From assembly GCA_048270425.1 (NCBI GenBank), contig JBLWSY010000002.1:186001-250000 (forward strand): DNA of 64,000 bases, given 5' to 3'. The translations under genes and the position numbers were made by a program. The notes under the pieces were generated by a model, which was given only the letters and a program-made list of their open reading frames with translations, was not told the DNA's origin and did no database searches. Source of the DNA: Oceanospirillum sp048270425. GTDB taxonomy: Bacteria; Pseudomonadota; Gammaproteobacteria; Pseudomonadales; Halomonadaceae. The first letter of the stretch is position 1; every line of letters begins with the position of its first letter. Positions 7,394 through 16,682 of the stretch are shown here, piece after piece.

Positions 7394-9076
7394 TTAGAAA
7401 TAATGTTTCCAAACAAGTTGCGTAATATTCTTGCTGTTTCGATCACTTGCTAAATGTCGGTAGTTCAAAACCAAAGCCTGCTCGCTAAAAGAGAGGGTTT
7501 GAGTTAGTTGATAATCCTGTTGCCACTGATCCTGTCTGAGTCTCAGAGCTGAAGCGGTGAACCTGGTTTTTAGCTTTCCTGTTGAGAAAGGTGAGCTATA
7601 GAGGTAGCCACCTATCTCGGGTCTCATATAAAGCCCATCTGCATCTTCTAATGGCCGGTAGCCTGCGTTGATCAATCCGAAGAGGTAAAGGGATTCTGTA
7701 ACCGGGTAGGTTTTACCGGCACCAGCTTCGATATAACCGGTTTTATGCCGCGTCAGCGTTGCATCGTAGAAGGGCTTATAACCTAGCTGTAAACGCCCGG
7801 ATAGCTCGTCGTACAATCCTTTGTTTGGCGTGAGCTTCACTACCGAATAAAAGTCCAGCTGTTGTAGCTCAGTTCGGTTGTTATCGAGCAGATGCTCAAT
7901 CGTGATCCCTGCTATTTTCAGTTCGCTGTCACTAAAGCGGCTGAGCTGATAATCCTCAAGGGTGTGAGATGTCGGCAGCCATTCAAGGGTGATAACATCG
8001 CCAACCTTCTTATTGCGAGTAACACCAAGATTAAGCTGAGAATCTTTATTTTGTTCCGCGGGATGCGGAAAGTCGCTATCGGATATCTGATCGACCTGCC
8101 AGCGGGAGGCTGGTCGAAGCTCACTTTTACTGATCAGCTGGTTTTTCTCGGCAGCCTGAACGACATCCAGGGGACTTGTCCAGTAGCTGACATCCAGTTC
8201 AGGTTGACTGATTTTCAGAATATTCGCGGTGAGGGTCGCGCAATTGTAACTATGAAAAAGATAGTCCAGGCGTGTTTGTTTCAGCTCCCAGATATGATCA
8301 CGAATCAGCGGCAGATCTCTTTTCGGTAAGATCAGAGAAAAGCTCCACACATCGCGCTGTTCAGTATTTTGGTAAAAGTCGAAATGTTCTTTCAGCGGGG
8401 TGATGACCAGGTAACCTTCTTTACCGCTGACCAGTGTCCGCCAGCCATCTTTCAGTAGCTTGATCTGTTCAAGATCGACGGAAAATGAGATGGAGTTTCG
8501 TGTTAGCCGCCCTTTGTTGTTAATGCCTTCAGTGGCCAGCATGACGTGTCCCAACATGGTGACCGGGCTTGAGACATCTGCAGAGGCATAAACCAGTGTC
8601 AGTTGATCAAAAGGGACGTTTTCAACAAATTCTCGGTATTCCGGACAGATAGTGAGCGGGTTTCTCACCGGAAGATCAGTATAAGCCTGCATAAAACGGT
8701 AGCGAGCAGGGAATCGACAGATCGCATTAGGGGTGTTTTTAAGGTGTTTGTAACTGGCGCGCCATTCGTCTTCGGCGGAAAAGTTTGTGCCGCTTAAAAT
8801 AAAACTTCTATCGGTAATTTTCTGGTTAGGTTCGGCGTGAATCAGAGCCTTCCAACGCGCTTTCTCATAGGCGGGTAGCTGTTGATAGAAGTTGTGGGCT
8901 TTGTGCGCTGACGCTGCTGAATGCTTCGGAAGTAAAAGTAGAACCAGCATGAGAGCACACAGAAGTGAACACAGGGCAGAGCCAGAAGCTCGGGGCGCAA
9001 CCGGACGACGAACACTTTGTGTGCAGAAGGTCGTTGGCTGAAAAAATAAGCGAGTATTCCCTAACAAATGCCGCAT
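7394..9076 (-). CDS. DUF4105 (Lnb-type N-terminal periplasmic domain) protein, 560 aa
   Basis: Predicted envelope protein. The N-terminus has a basic stretch and a hydrophobic segment (about residues 33-50) ending in an AASA-type signal-peptidase site. The first half matches my knowledge of the DUF4105 family (PF13387), including a Ser-rich core and a conserved YNCATL block whose Cys is a candidate catalytic residue; related proteins include the Lnb lipoprotein N-acyltransferase. The second half, rich in alternating Tyr/Leu and ending in ...VWKHYF, looks like outer-membrane beta-strands. The N-terminal 30 residues before the signal core are unusually long; a later internal start is possible. 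It stands alone and converges on the upstream dehydrogenase. Biochemical role is unknown. Confidence 0.8.
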   Translation of the reverse strand: MRHLLGNTRLFFQPTTFCTQSVRRPVAPRASGSALCSLLCALMLVLLLLPKHSAASAHKAHNFYQQLPAYEKARWKALIHAEPNQKITDRSFILSGTNFSAEDEWRASYKHLKNTPNAICRFPARYRFMQAYTDLPVRNPLTICPEYREFVENVPFDQLTLVYASADVSSPVTMLGHVMLATEGINNKGRLTRNSISFSVDLEQIKLLKDGWRTLVSGKEGYLVITPLKEHFDFYQNTEQRDVWSFSLILPKRDLPLIRDHIWELKQTRLDYLFHSYNCATLTANILKISQPELDVSYWTSPLDVVQAAEKNQLISKSELRPASRWQVDQISDSDFPHPAEQNKDSQLNLGVTRNKKVGDVITLEWLPTSHTLEDYQLSRFSDSELKIAGITIEHLLDNNRTELQQLDFYSVVKLTPNKGLYDELSGRLQLGYKPFYDATLTRHKTGYIEAGAGKTYPVTESLYLFGLINAGYRPLEDADGLYMRPEIGGYLYSSPFSTGKLKTRFTASALRLRQDQWQQDYQLTQTLSFSEQALVLNYRHLASDRNSKNITQLVWKHYF

Positions 9077-9149
9077 CTGTTGGTTCCTGTTGGCCAGACA
9101 GACTTTTTACGAGATATAAATCGGATAGGATTAGTATGGAGCCTGTTAG

Positions 9150-9178
9150 ACGATAACGCTTTTTGTATTTTGCGCCAA
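9150..9178 (-). promoter_or_regulatory. Possible promoter of the DUF4105 gene
   Basis: On the minus strand TTGGCG (9178-9173), a 17-nt spacer and TATCGT (9155-9150), about 75 nt before the start codon. Both hexamers are 4/6 matches, so this is tentative. Confidence 0.35.
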
Positions 9179-9290
9179 TGCCATGAGCTTTTTATTCAGT
9201 GCTCTTGGCTAAAGAGGTAATTATCCACAAGGCAATTTTATACTGAGGGTATGGATAACGTATGGCGGCGAGGGCCAGTCAGCAGAGACG

Positions 9291-9317
9291 AAAAATCCCT
9301 AAGAAGGTTAATCTTAG
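9291..9317 (-). terminator. Possible terminator of the tRNA-Leu unit
   Basis: Read on the minus strand, a 6-bp stem (9312-9317 with 9299-9304) with a 7-nt loop is followed by GGGATTTTT. It lies just downstream of the promoter-distal tRNA. The stem is weak. Confidence 0.45.
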
Positions 9318-9348
9318 TGAGATATTTGAATTTTGGGGAAAATAAAGA

Positions 9349-9433
<85 letters not shown>

Positions 9434-9583
9434 AATTTGTGTCTGAAACACATCTGTATGCCGGATCCGAGGAGGTGATCTCGATTGATCGGCAATTGTC
9501 TGCTCAGGACTCTGAAAGAACTTCCTGAACCGTGCTGCGCCATCTTCAATGACAGTCTGAGATCTGTCGGAGGGAGTAGAAGA

Positions 9584-9668
<85 letters not shown>

Positions 9669-9680
9669 AGCACGGGGCGT

Positions 9681-9708
9681 ATTATAGTTAAGTGTTTTTA
9701 CCGGTCAA
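9681..9708 (-). promoter_or_regulatory. Sigma-70 promoter of the tRNA-Leu pair
   Basis: On the minus strand TTGACC (9708-9703), a 16-nt spacer and a perfect TATAAT (9686-9681). The following bases (ACGCCCCG) are a GC-rich discriminator of the kind found in stringently controlled stable-RNA promoters. Confidence 0.85.
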
Positions 9709-9733
9709 GCTAAAAGCCGGAAAAAACAAAAAA

Positions 9734-10429
9734 TTATTGTCCTTCAATAAGATAACGGACAGCTGGCTCTGGTATATGAGCCGCAGCAGCCTTCCAGTCG
9801 CTGTTTTCTATGTGAGGAATTTCCGCCAATAAGGGAGCAGGAATCATATGAGCCAGCGTGGCGAGATTTTCTTTATAACGGTTCATATCCGGATCGATCT
9901 GATTGGCGATCCAGCCCGCAATCTCAAGGCCATCGGCTTTGATCGCTTCAGCTGTTAGCAGGGCGTGGTTGATACAGCCAAGCTTCATACCCACGACCAA
10001 AATGACCGGCTGTTTCAGGTTTTTGGCCAGATCTGCCAGGGTTTCGCGACTGTTCAGGGGCACCCGCCAGCCTCCGGCACCTTCAATCAGCAGCAGATCA
10101 GCCCGGGCCATCATAATGCCACGGGCAAAACCTGCGCTGCGGGAAACACTCAGTTGCGTACCGGCTTCCTGTGCTGCGATATGCGGGGCAATGGGTGGCT
10201 CCAGAGCGATAGGGTTTACCATCTCGTACTCTTCAAACTCGCTCATCGCTGCCATCAGGCTGGTGGCATCGCTGTTTCGGAGGCCTTGTTCGGTCTGTTC
10301 ACAACCGGCTGCCACCGGTTTATGGGCCAGAGTTTTAAAGCCAAGCTGGCCTGCGGCATGCAAAAGGGCGCAGCTGGAAAAGGTTTTACCCGCGTCGGTA
10401 TCGGTTCCGGTTACAAAATAGGTCTTCAT
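9734..10429 (-). CDS. bioD: ATP-dependent dethiobiotin synthetase BioD
   Basis: Closes the ureido ring of 7,8-diaminopelargonic acid with CO2 and ATP, the penultimate step of biotin synthesis. The 231 residues fit the family. The P-loop GTDTDAGKTF lies at residues 8-17, HKPVAAGC (with the substrate Lys) follows near 36-43, and LLIEGAGGWRVPL near 113-125 matches the conserved Gly-rich EGAGG motif. It is the last gene of the bioB-F-H-C-D operon, about 60 nt after bioC. Confidence 0.96.
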   Translation of the reverse strand: MKTYFVTGTDTDAGKTFSSCALLHAAGQLGFKTLAHKPVAAGCEQTEQGLRNSDATSLMAAMSEFEEYEMVNPIALEPPIAPHIAAQEAGTQLSVSRSAGFARGIMMARADLLLIEGAGGWRVPLNSRETLADLAKNLKQPVILVVGMKLGCINHALLTAEAIKADGLEIAGWIANQIDPDMNRYKENLATLAHMIPAPLLAEIPHIENSDWKAAAAHIPEPAVRYLIEGQ

Positions 10430-10492
10430 GGTCTGGCCTTATGAGCGGTTAAACAGGAAGCATGGGATAGGGAATAAATCGGGTGGATTATC

Positions 10493-11323
10493 TCAGGATT
10501 TACGGATCGACAAAATCAGTACCTGATAACTGACCGGTAAGCCCTCTGCTGTAAGCTGGCTTTCATAGGCCTGTTTCAGTTTTAACAGGCTTCTGCGGCC
10601 GGTCAGGCCGGCTTCACCATCGTTATGATGAGCACCGACACCCTTGATGGAGTCAAATACCGCACGAAGATCCGGATAGAACATCTTTTCGCAATATTCG
10701 TGGGTTGCTGTCAGCGTCAGACCTGAGCTTTTGATCGCACTTATCAAGGTGCTTTTTTCCGCAAACTGATTGATGTGAACCTTGTTGTCCACCTGCGCCC
10801 AGCTTTGTTCCAGTTCGCACAGAGTGCCGGGCAGCAGGGTAGCAATATGCGCTTCACCACCGCTTTTAAGTGTTTTGGCGATGCTTGCAAACAGCGCCTG
10901 ATAATCGTTGCACCATTGAATTGCCAGACTGGAAAAGATCAGGTCAAGGCTTTCTGCCGGAAGTGGCAGCTGTTCCGCATCAGCACATAACCATTGAATG
11001 GCGTGATTGTCCGCTTGCTGTCGAGCAAAGCTGAGCATGCCCTCCGCCAGATCCAGTCCTGTTACCTGTTGCGCCTGAGTGTGATCCCGAAGTCGACGGG
11101 TCCAGTAACCGGTGCCGCAGCCGATATCCAGAACGCTTTCAACGGCCGATTGCTCAGAACCTGCAGGGCAAAGATCCAACACTTTTTGCGCAATGCGCTT
11201 TTGCGCTTCCGCCAGCTGATCGTACTGACCGGCAGCTTTGCTGAAGGCATCGGCGATTTTGCTTTTGCTGCGGGGCTTTGGGGAGGCTGCAGGCTTAACG
11301 GCCAGTGCTGTCATGGCATTCAT
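10493..11323 (-). CDS. bioC: Malonyl-ACP O-methyltransferase BioC
   Basis: Methylates malonyl-ACP with S-adenosylmethionine so that fatty-acid synthesis can build the pimeloyl moiety of biotin. The SAM-binding motif VLDIGCGTGYWTRRL lies at residues 64-78, with D at the end of the next strand (VTGLDLAEGML), and LDLIFSSLAIQWC is the usual motif around residue 130. Length 276, slightly longer than the E. coli protein (251), mostly from an N-terminal extension. Its start overlaps the bioH stop by 4 nt (ATGA type), showing translational coupling. Confidence 0.95.
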   Translation of the reverse strand: MNAMTALAVKPAASPKPRSKSKIADAFSKAAGQYDQLAEAQKRIAQKVLDLCPAGSEQSAVESVLDIGCGTGYWTRRLRDHTQAQQVTGLDLAEGMLSFARQQADNHAIQWLCADAEQLPLPAESLDLIFSSLAIQWCNDYQALFASIAKTLKSGGEAHIATLLPGTLCELEQSWAQVDNKVHINQFAEKSTLISAIKSSGLTLTATHEYCEKMFYPDLRAVFDSIKGVGAHHNDGEAGLTGRRSLLKLKQAYESQLTAEGLPVSYQVLILSIRKS

Positions 11324-12120
11324 ACGGCTGATGCCTCCGGAATCTCTGCTTCCAGCTGGTTAAGTCGAGTGTTCAACGTCTCGGCCAGTTGTTGGCTTTG
11401 GCTTAACATTGGCAGATGGCCGCAGTCAGGCAGCAGCAGGCTATTGTGCAGTTGGTCCGCTATTGCGGCAGGCACCAGAGGATCGTTTTCGCCCAGTAAC
11501 CACAGGGTTGGGCAGCCGGTTTCTGAAAGATCGCAGTAAGTTCTCTGATCCAGAACGGATAGTGCAGTCAGGCCGTTGGCCAGTGTTTCCGCCTTGGCTG
11601 GAAGCTCTTTAGGAGATAGCTCTGCCAGCTGTTTTTTGACCGCCCTAAGATCACTTTCACCCTGCATCTGCAGCAGCTGGAAACGCTTCTGGGTTTTCTC
11701 CGGCTGTGCATCAAAGCCCGAACGGAACTGGTTTAAGGTAGCTTCCGCCATACCCTCGCTGCCTTCGCGTTGCTGAAAGCTTGGGTTACTACACAACAGA
11801 GTCAGGCTTTGTGGCAGTGGCTGCTGGTTTTCCGCCAGATAATGCACGATCTCCAGTAGCAGGTTGCCGCCCAGAGACCAGCCCAGCCAGTGTGCATCGG
11901 TCAGCAGTTGCAGTTGAGCGATAACTTCCGGCAGTTGTGTCTTTTCACCCGCCCAATGGCACGGCTTGTCATCAGACTGATAGCCGGGCAGAGCAGGCGT
12001 CAGAATTTCGCGCTCCGGATTCAGGGCTTTCAAAGCGCTGACCAGAGGCTGCCAGATCGCCGGTGTTGCGCCCCAGCCGTGCAGCAGAATTAAAGGTTTT
12101 TTTTTCACAATGCTGTTCAT
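11320..12120 (-). CDS. bioH: Pimeloyl-[ACP] methyl ester carboxylesterase BioH
   Basis: Alpha/beta hydrolase that removes the methyl group from pimeloyl-ACP methyl ester, ending the BioC-started chain-elongation detour. The nucleophile elbow GWSLGG places the catalytic Ser at residue 82; the acid is expected in LLGENDPLVP and the His in CGHLPML. An HGWG oxyanion motif sits at residues 14-17. The 266 residues fit the family. It overlaps bioC by 4 nt and bioF by 4 nt. Having bioH inside the bio operon, rather than elsewhere as in E. coli, is the Pseudomonas arrangement. Confidence 0.94.
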   Translation of the reverse strand: MNSIVKKKPLILLHGWGATPAIWQPLVSALKALNPEREILTPALPGYQSDDKPCHWAGEKTQLPEVIAQLQLLTDAHWLGWSLGGNLLLEIVHYLAENQQPLPQSLTLLCSNPSFQQREGSEGMAEATLNQFRSGFDAQPEKTQKRFQLLQMQGESDLRAVKKQLAELSPKELPAKAETLANGLTALSVLDQRTYCDLSETGCPTLWLLGENDPLVPAAIADQLHNSLLLPDCGHLPMLSQSQQLAETLNTRLNQLEAEIPEASAV

Positions 12121-13319
12121 GGCAAAGCGACCTCAGGCAGACCCCGTTGCCGGGCTATTGTTGCCAAGGTGTCCAGCAGGCGATCAACCTGCTCAGGGGT
12201 ATGGCTGGCGCTCAGGGTCACCCGGAGACGGGCGCTGCCTTTCGGCACGGTTGGCGGACGGATCGCGGTTACCAGAAGCCCGGCCTTTTCCAGCTCACGG
12301 CTCCAGCTCAGGGTTTCGGCATCATCACCGATCAGAACCGGCTGAATCGCGGTGGGCGAATCCATCAGGCTCAGGCCCAGTTGTTGCGCGCCGGTGCGGA
12401 ACTGCGCAATCAGCTTGTTCAGGTGTTCGCGGCGTTCCGGTTCCTGCTGCACCAGCTGTAGGCTGGTGCGGGTTGCTGCAGCCACCGCCGGTGGAATGGC
12501 TGTGGTGTAAATATAAGGGCGGGCAAACTGAATCAGGGTTTCGATCAGGGCGTCGCAACCGGCAATAAAAGCGCCACTGGTGCCGATCGCTTTGCCTAAT
12601 GTGCCCATCAGAATGGGCACTTCATTCTGGCTGAAGCTGGCACCGATACCCTGACCCTTATCGCCCAGACAACCAAAGCCGTGAGCATCATCCACCATCA
12701 GCCAGGCGTTATGTTGCTGGCAGGTTTCAATTAATGGCTGCATCGGCGCACAGTCACCATCCATGCTGAAAACACCATCGGTGACGACGAGCTTACGTCC
12801 AGAATCAGTCTTGCTCAGCAGGCGGTTCAGGTGTTCAGCATCGTTATGCTGATAGCGCTTAAAACGGGCACCGGAGTGCAGGCCGCCATCCAGCAGGGAG
12901 GCGTGATTTAAACGGTCCTGAAATACAGCATCGCCCTTGCCGACCAAAGCCTGAATCGTGCCCAGATTGGCCATAAAACCGGTGGAGAAAAGAATAGCCC
13001 TGTCCCGTCCGGTAAAAGCAGCCAGCTCCTCTTCCAGAGCATGGTGCTGGGCGCTATGGCCGTTAACCAGGTGGGAAGCACCGCTGCCGACACCGTATTG
13101 GCTGGCGGCCTGCTGAAAGCTTTCGATCACTTTGGGATGATTGGCCAGACCCAGATAGTCGTTGCTGCAGAAGGTCAGTAGTTCGTGGCCATCCACCTGC
13201 GTCAGAGGTGTTTGCGGGCCTTGGAGGGTACGGCGGGAGCGGTAGAGGTACGCCTCGCGGCGCGCCTCCAGTTCAGGTTGCAGTGCTTCTGATAGCAGAT
13301 CGGTTGCTTGAGCCGTCAC
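12117..13319 (-). CDS. bioF: 8-amino-7-oxononanoate synthase BioF
   Basis: PLP enzyme condensing pimeloyl-ACP with alanine. PLP Lys is K243 in GTLGKAIG, with DDAHGFGCLG upstream for ring binding and SNDYLGLA near the N-terminus. I chose GTG at 13319 (protein begins MTAQATDLL, 400 aa): an in-frame ATG 30 nt earlier (13349) would overlap the bioB stop and add ten residues without homologous character, while the GTG has AAGG at a suitable distance. The bioB stop is 11 nt upstream. Confidence 0.93.
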   Translation of the reverse strand: MTAQATDLLSEALQPELEARREAYLYRSRRTLQGPQTPLTQVDGHELLTFCSNDYLGLANHPKVIESFQQAASQYGVGSGASHLVNGHSAQHHALEEELAAFTGRDRAILFSTGFMANLGTIQALVGKGDAVFQDRLNHASLLDGGLHSGARFKRYQHNDAEHLNRLLSKTDSGRKLVVTDGVFSMDGDCAPMQPLIETCQQHNAWLMVDDAHGFGCLGDKGQGIGASFSQNEVPILMGTLGKAIGTSGAFIAGCDALIETLIQFARPYIYTTAIPPAVAAATRTSLQLVQQEPERREHLNKLIAQFRTGAQQLGLSLMDSPTAIQPVLIGDDAETLSWSRELEKAGLLVTAIRPPTVPKGSARLRVTLSASHTPEQVDRLLDTLATIARQRGLPEVALP

Positions 13320-13330
13320 AGAGCAGAGCC

Positions 13331-14452
13331 TTAAACCACCAGACCACAAGGCTTGCGTTCACGACCTGCAGCGTCGCCGGACGCTGCCTGAGAGGCATCG
13401 TAGAACATTTCACTGTTCTTCTGATCGGTGATCGCCTCTTTCAGCGCGGCTTCATGGGTCGCTTCATCAACCGGTGCTTCACGACGTTCAGGGTGAATAC
13501 CCAGACGGGTGAACAGCTGGCGATCTTTATCGGCCTGTGGGTTGGCGGTGGTCAAAAGACGCTCGCCGTAGAAAATAGAGTTGGCACCGGCAAAGAAGGT
13601 CATCGCCTGCATCTCATCGCTCATCTCTTCACGACCTGCGGACAGGCGAACGTGGGATTGCGGCATCATGATGCGGGCAACAGCGATGGTACGAACGAAA
13701 TCGATCGGATCCAGATCTTCCACCTGATCCAGCGGGGTACCTTCCACCTTAACCAGCATGTTGATCGGCACGCTTTCCGGATGCGGTTTCAGGTTCGACA
13801 GCTGGATCAGCATCTTGGCGCGGTCGGTTTCCTCTTCGCCCATACCCAGAATACCGCCGGAGCAGATTTTCATACCGGCATCACGGACATGAGACAGGGT
13901 ATCCAGACGATCCTGATAGCTGCGGGTGGTGATGATCTGGTCGTAGTACTCAGGAGAGGTATCCAGATTGTGGTTGTAGTAATCAAGGCCTGCGGAAGAC
14001 AGCTCTTTCGCCTGATCTTTATCCAACATGCCCAGAGTCATACAGGTTTCCAGACCCAGCGACTTAACGCCTTTCACCATCTCCAGTACAACCGGGAAGT
14101 CTTTTTTGCTTGGGGATTTCCAGGCGGCACCCATACAGAAACGGCTGGCACCGGTTTCTTTGGCGGCTTTAGCCTGTTGCAGCACTTTCTGCACTTCCAT
14201 CAGCTGCTCTTTGGCAAGACCTGTGTTGTAGTGACCGGACTGCGGGCAGTACTTACAGTCTTCCGGGCAGGCACCGGTTTTGATCGACAGCAGGGTGCTG
14301 ACCTGGACGGCGTTCGGATCAAAGTTTTCACGATGGATGCTGTGGGCTTTAAACAGAAGATCGTTCAGTGGCAGAGCGAACAGTGCTTCTACCTCCTGCA
14401 GAGACCAGTCGTGACGAGGTGCCGTAGATGCTGCCGCAGTGGATACTGTCAT
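13331..14452 (-). CDS. bioB: Biotin synthase BioB (radical SAM)
   Basis: Inserts sulfur into dethiobiotin, the last step of the pathway. The radical-SAM cluster motif CPEDCKYC has Cys at residues 62, 66 and 69, and the conserved YYNHNLDTSPEYY and GGILGMGE blocks are present. The start is ATG 14452 (MTVSTAAAS..., 373 aa) with AGGA seven nt before it. An in-frame ATG at 14497 must be rejected because it lies inside the -10 box. First gene of the bio operon; bioA is not in this window. Confidence 0.97.
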   Translation of the reverse strand: MTVSTAAASTAPRHDWSLQEVEALFALPLNDLLFKAHSIHRENFDPNAVQVSTLLSIKTGACPEDCKYCPQSGHYNTGLAKEQLMEVQKVLQQAKAAKETGASRFCMGAAWKSPSKKDFPVVLEMVKGVKSLGLETCMTLGMLDKDQAKELSSAGLDYYNHNLDTSPEYYDQIITTRSYQDRLDTLSHVRDAGMKICSGGILGMGEEETDRAKMLIQLSNLKPHPESVPINMLVKVEGTPLDQVEDLDPIDFVRTIAVARIMMPQSHVRLSAGREEMSDEMQAMTFFAGANSIFYGERLLTTANPQADKDRQLFTRLGIHPERREAPVDEATHEAALKEAITDQKNSEMFYDASQAASGDAAGRERKPCGLVV

Positions 14453-14492
14453 GGAAATTCCTGTGCTAAATTCAAAACCATTCGATGGTGAG

Positions 14493-14520
14493 ATCATAAC
14501 GGGCAGAAGGATGCTGTCAA
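14493..14520 (-). promoter_or_regulatory. Promoter of the bioBFHCD operon
   Basis: On the minus strand a consensus TTGACA (14520-14515), a 16-nt spacer and TATGAT (14498-14493). Transcription should begin about 35 nt before the bioB ATG. The -35 hexamer overlaps the outer half of the BirA-like operator. Confidence 0.85.
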
Positions 14521-14575
14521 CCTTGTTTTTGTTTTATGGTTTACCGTAAACCTGTTTTCGCACTCAGGGTAACAC
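14514..14575. promoter_or_regulatory. BirA-like biotin operator with extra half-sites
   Basis: The known BirA operator is TTGTAAACC-N14 to 16-GGTTTACAA. Here CTGTCAACC (14514-14522), 15 nt, and GGTTTACCG (14538-14546) match 14 of 18 positions. A further half-site GTAAACC (14546-14552) abuts the second one, forming the perfect palindrome GGTTTAC-C-GTAAACC (14538-14552), and is followed after 14 nt by GGGTAACAC (14567-14575). Biotinyl-AMP-loaded BirA should repress from the first pair, which covers the -35 box. Confidence 0.75.
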
Positions 14576-14657
14576 GATGGCTGGTAGGTGGTTTTAGTCA
14601 GGGGGCTTATTAGAGATCAGGGCTGAGGGATTAGAAGCTAAGAAAGAGGTATCAGGG

Positions 14658-15443
14658 ATGATATGGAACCGAATCAGGTCTGGGTTATTACCGGGATTGT
14701 GTTTGCTGTGTCATGGGCGTTGCGACCTGAGTCGTGATAAGTGCCGTGACATAAGCAGTGATAAAATCGGTAGGGATGCCGGTGAGCTGCTTTGCGAGGG
14801 CTGCTTGGATAGCTTATCAGTCAACAGTGCCTCCTGTTACTGCTGTGCTGAGCCTTTGTCGCAGGAAGGGATGGATGCTTCTCAGAAGCTAATGTGCGGT
14901 CGCTGCCAGAAGCTGCAGCCTGCCTATGAGCGCATCATCAGCCCCTATCTTTATCAGGAGCCGTTGAGCCTCGTTATTCAACGATTTAAAAGTCAGGACA
15001 GTTTGCTTTATTCCCGTCTTGTGTCATCGCTTTTAAGTGATCATCTGAGAGCAGAGATGATATCCGGGCAGCTCTTGCAGCCGGATCTGATCCTGCCCGT
15101 TCCTACCCATTGGCGAAGTCGCTTCAAAAGAGGCTTTAACCCGGCAGCCCAGCTTGCGGATTATCTTGGCCGGGCGCTGGATATTCCGGTACAGATGAGC
15201 TGGCTTAAAAAAGTGAGGTATACCCCGCCGCAGCATGAGCTCAACCGCCGTCAGCGTTTAAGTAATCTGACCGCAAGTTTTGATCTCTCCCATAAAGCAA
15301 AACTGGAAGGTTGTTCTGTCGCAGTGGTCGATGATGTGGTCACCACAGGGGCGACAGCAGATGTTATTGCAGAGCTGTTAAGGGATAATGGCGTTCGTTC
15401 GGTTCAGGTTTGGGCGTTAGCCCGGACTCCCACCCGAAGATAA
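14658..15443 (+). CDS. comF: ComF family phosphoribosyltransferase-like protein
   Basis: ComF homologue, needed in naturally transformable bacteria for moving incoming single-stranded DNA; its exact activity is unsettled. The N-terminal part has paired Cys motifs (CLLC, CEGC, CYCC, CGRC) forming a zinc finger. The C-terminal part has the PRPP-binding signature VAVVDDVVTTGATAD near residues 222-236, preceded by PVPTHWRSRFKRGFN. 261 residues, usual size. It is divergent from bioB, the same neighbourhood as in Pseudomonas. Confidence 0.92.
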   Translation: MIWNRIRSGLLPGLCLLCHGRCDLSRDKCRDISSDKIGRDAGELLCEGCLDSLSVNSASCYCCAEPLSQEGMDASQKLMCGRCQKLQPAYERIISPYLYQEPLSLVIQRFKSQDSLLYSRLVSSLLSDHLRAEMISGQLLQPDLILPVPTHWRSRFKRGFNPAAQLADYLGRALDIPVQMSWLKKVRYTPPQHELNRRQRLSNLTASFDLSHKAKLEGCSVAVVDDVVTTGATADVIAELLRDNGVRSVQVWALARTPTRR

Positions 15444-15497
15444 CACTTGGTTCATTGTTTGTTTATTTGCGGTTAGTTTCTGACAAAGGCGGTCATC

Positions 15498-16529
15498 ATG
15501 TCACAACAGGATCATTCAGCGTCCGGGGCGCTTCAGGCGACTCCTTATTATCAACTCAATCCTGATCGTGTTATGGATGCTGTGGAGTCATTGGGCTTTT
15601 ACTGTGATGGCCGGGTGATGGCGCTGAACAGCTATGAGAATCGTGTTTTTCAGATAGGAATTGATGATAGCCAGCCTTTGATTGCTAAGTTTTATCGCCC
15701 CAATCGCTGGACGGATGCGCAGATACTGGAAGAGCACAGCTTTGCTCTGGAACTGGCTGAGGCGGGTATGGAGGTTGTCGCACCCATGCGGCATCACGGG
15801 GAAAGCCTGCACCGGTTTACAGGGGGCAGTGGTGATGAATATCGCTTTGCACTTTTTCCTCGCAAAGGTGGTCATGCGCCAGAGCTGGATAATGAAGACC
15901 ATCTGTTTGAGTTGGGACGTTTTCTTGGGCGTCTTCACAGTATCGGTGAGGTTAAGCCGTTTCAGCATCGTCCGGCGCTGAATGTGGCAGCCTATGGCCG
16001 AATTGGTCAGCAGGAAGTGCTTAAGAGCGGCCTACTGGAATCCTTTGAAGGGCGTTATCGCAGCCTGACGGAAGAGCTTCTGACGGAGTGTGAAAAACGG
16101 TTGCAACAGGTCGATGCTCCCCTGATTCGGGTTCAGGGGGATTGCCACAGTGGTAATATGCTCTGGCGGGATGATGTGCTTATGCTGCTGGATTTTGATG
16201 ACTGCCGTATGGCCCCGGCGATGCAGGATATCTGGATGTTGCTATCCGGTGATGCTGTTCAGCAACAACAATGGTTGTCTGAAGTGGTCGAGGGCTACGA
16301 AGAATATCGGGAGTTTCCCCGTCGCGAGTTGGCGCTAATAGAGCCACTGCGCACTCTGCGCATTATCTATTACAGCGGTTGGTTGGCACAGCGTCGGGAT
16401 GATCCGGCCTTTAAAGCGGCGTTTGCTCATTTTGGTGGAGAAAACTGGTGGCAGGAGCATATTAACAGCCTTGAGCAACAAAAGGCTCTACTGCAACAGC
16501 CACCGATTGCGCTGAATCCGTACCTCTAG
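15498..16529 (+). CDS. srkA: Stress response serine/threonine protein kinase SrkA (YihE/RdoA)
   Basis: Aminoglycoside-phosphotransferase-fold protein kinase of the YihE/RdoA family, known in E. coli to protect stressed cells by opposing MazEF-linked death. 343 residues. N-terminal lobe: NSYENRVFQIG and IAKFYRPNRW, the latter with the expected ATP-binding Lys. Catalytic loop: VQGDCHSGNMLW, and the metal-binding LLDFDDC follows about 20 residues later. It starts at ATG 15498, 54 nt after comF, and may share its transcript. Confidence 0.92.
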   Translation: MSQQDHSASGALQATPYYQLNPDRVMDAVESLGFYCDGRVMALNSYENRVFQIGIDDSQPLIAKFYRPNRWTDAQILEEHSFALELAEAGMEVVAPMRHHGESLHRFTGGSGDEYRFALFPRKGGHAPELDNEDHLFELGRFLGRLHSIGEVKPFQHRPALNVAAYGRIGQQEVLKSGLLESFEGRYRSLTEELLTECEKRLQQVDAPLIRVQGDCHSGNMLWRDDVLMLLDFDDCRMAPAMQDIWMLLSGDAVQQQQWLSEVVEGYEEYREFPRRELALIEPLRTLRIIYYSGWLAQRRDDPAFKAAFAHFGGENWWQEHINSLEQQKALLQQPPIALNPYL

Positions 16530-16682
16530 TTTAGAGGCAATTGCCGTAAGTGCGGACATAAGGACTATGTCATTGTTTTGATGGTCCGAATGGACAAACC
16601 GGGGGATCTCTTTAAAATTTCCCCCCAATTCTTATTACTCATTGTAAAACTCTATTTGAAGTACCAGAGGTCGCAGGCAGGG

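Noticed and set aside
13208..14491. Long open frame antisense to bioB (427 codons)
   Set aside because: Shadow of bioB, which has intact radical-SAM motifs and a mapped promoter on the minus strand.
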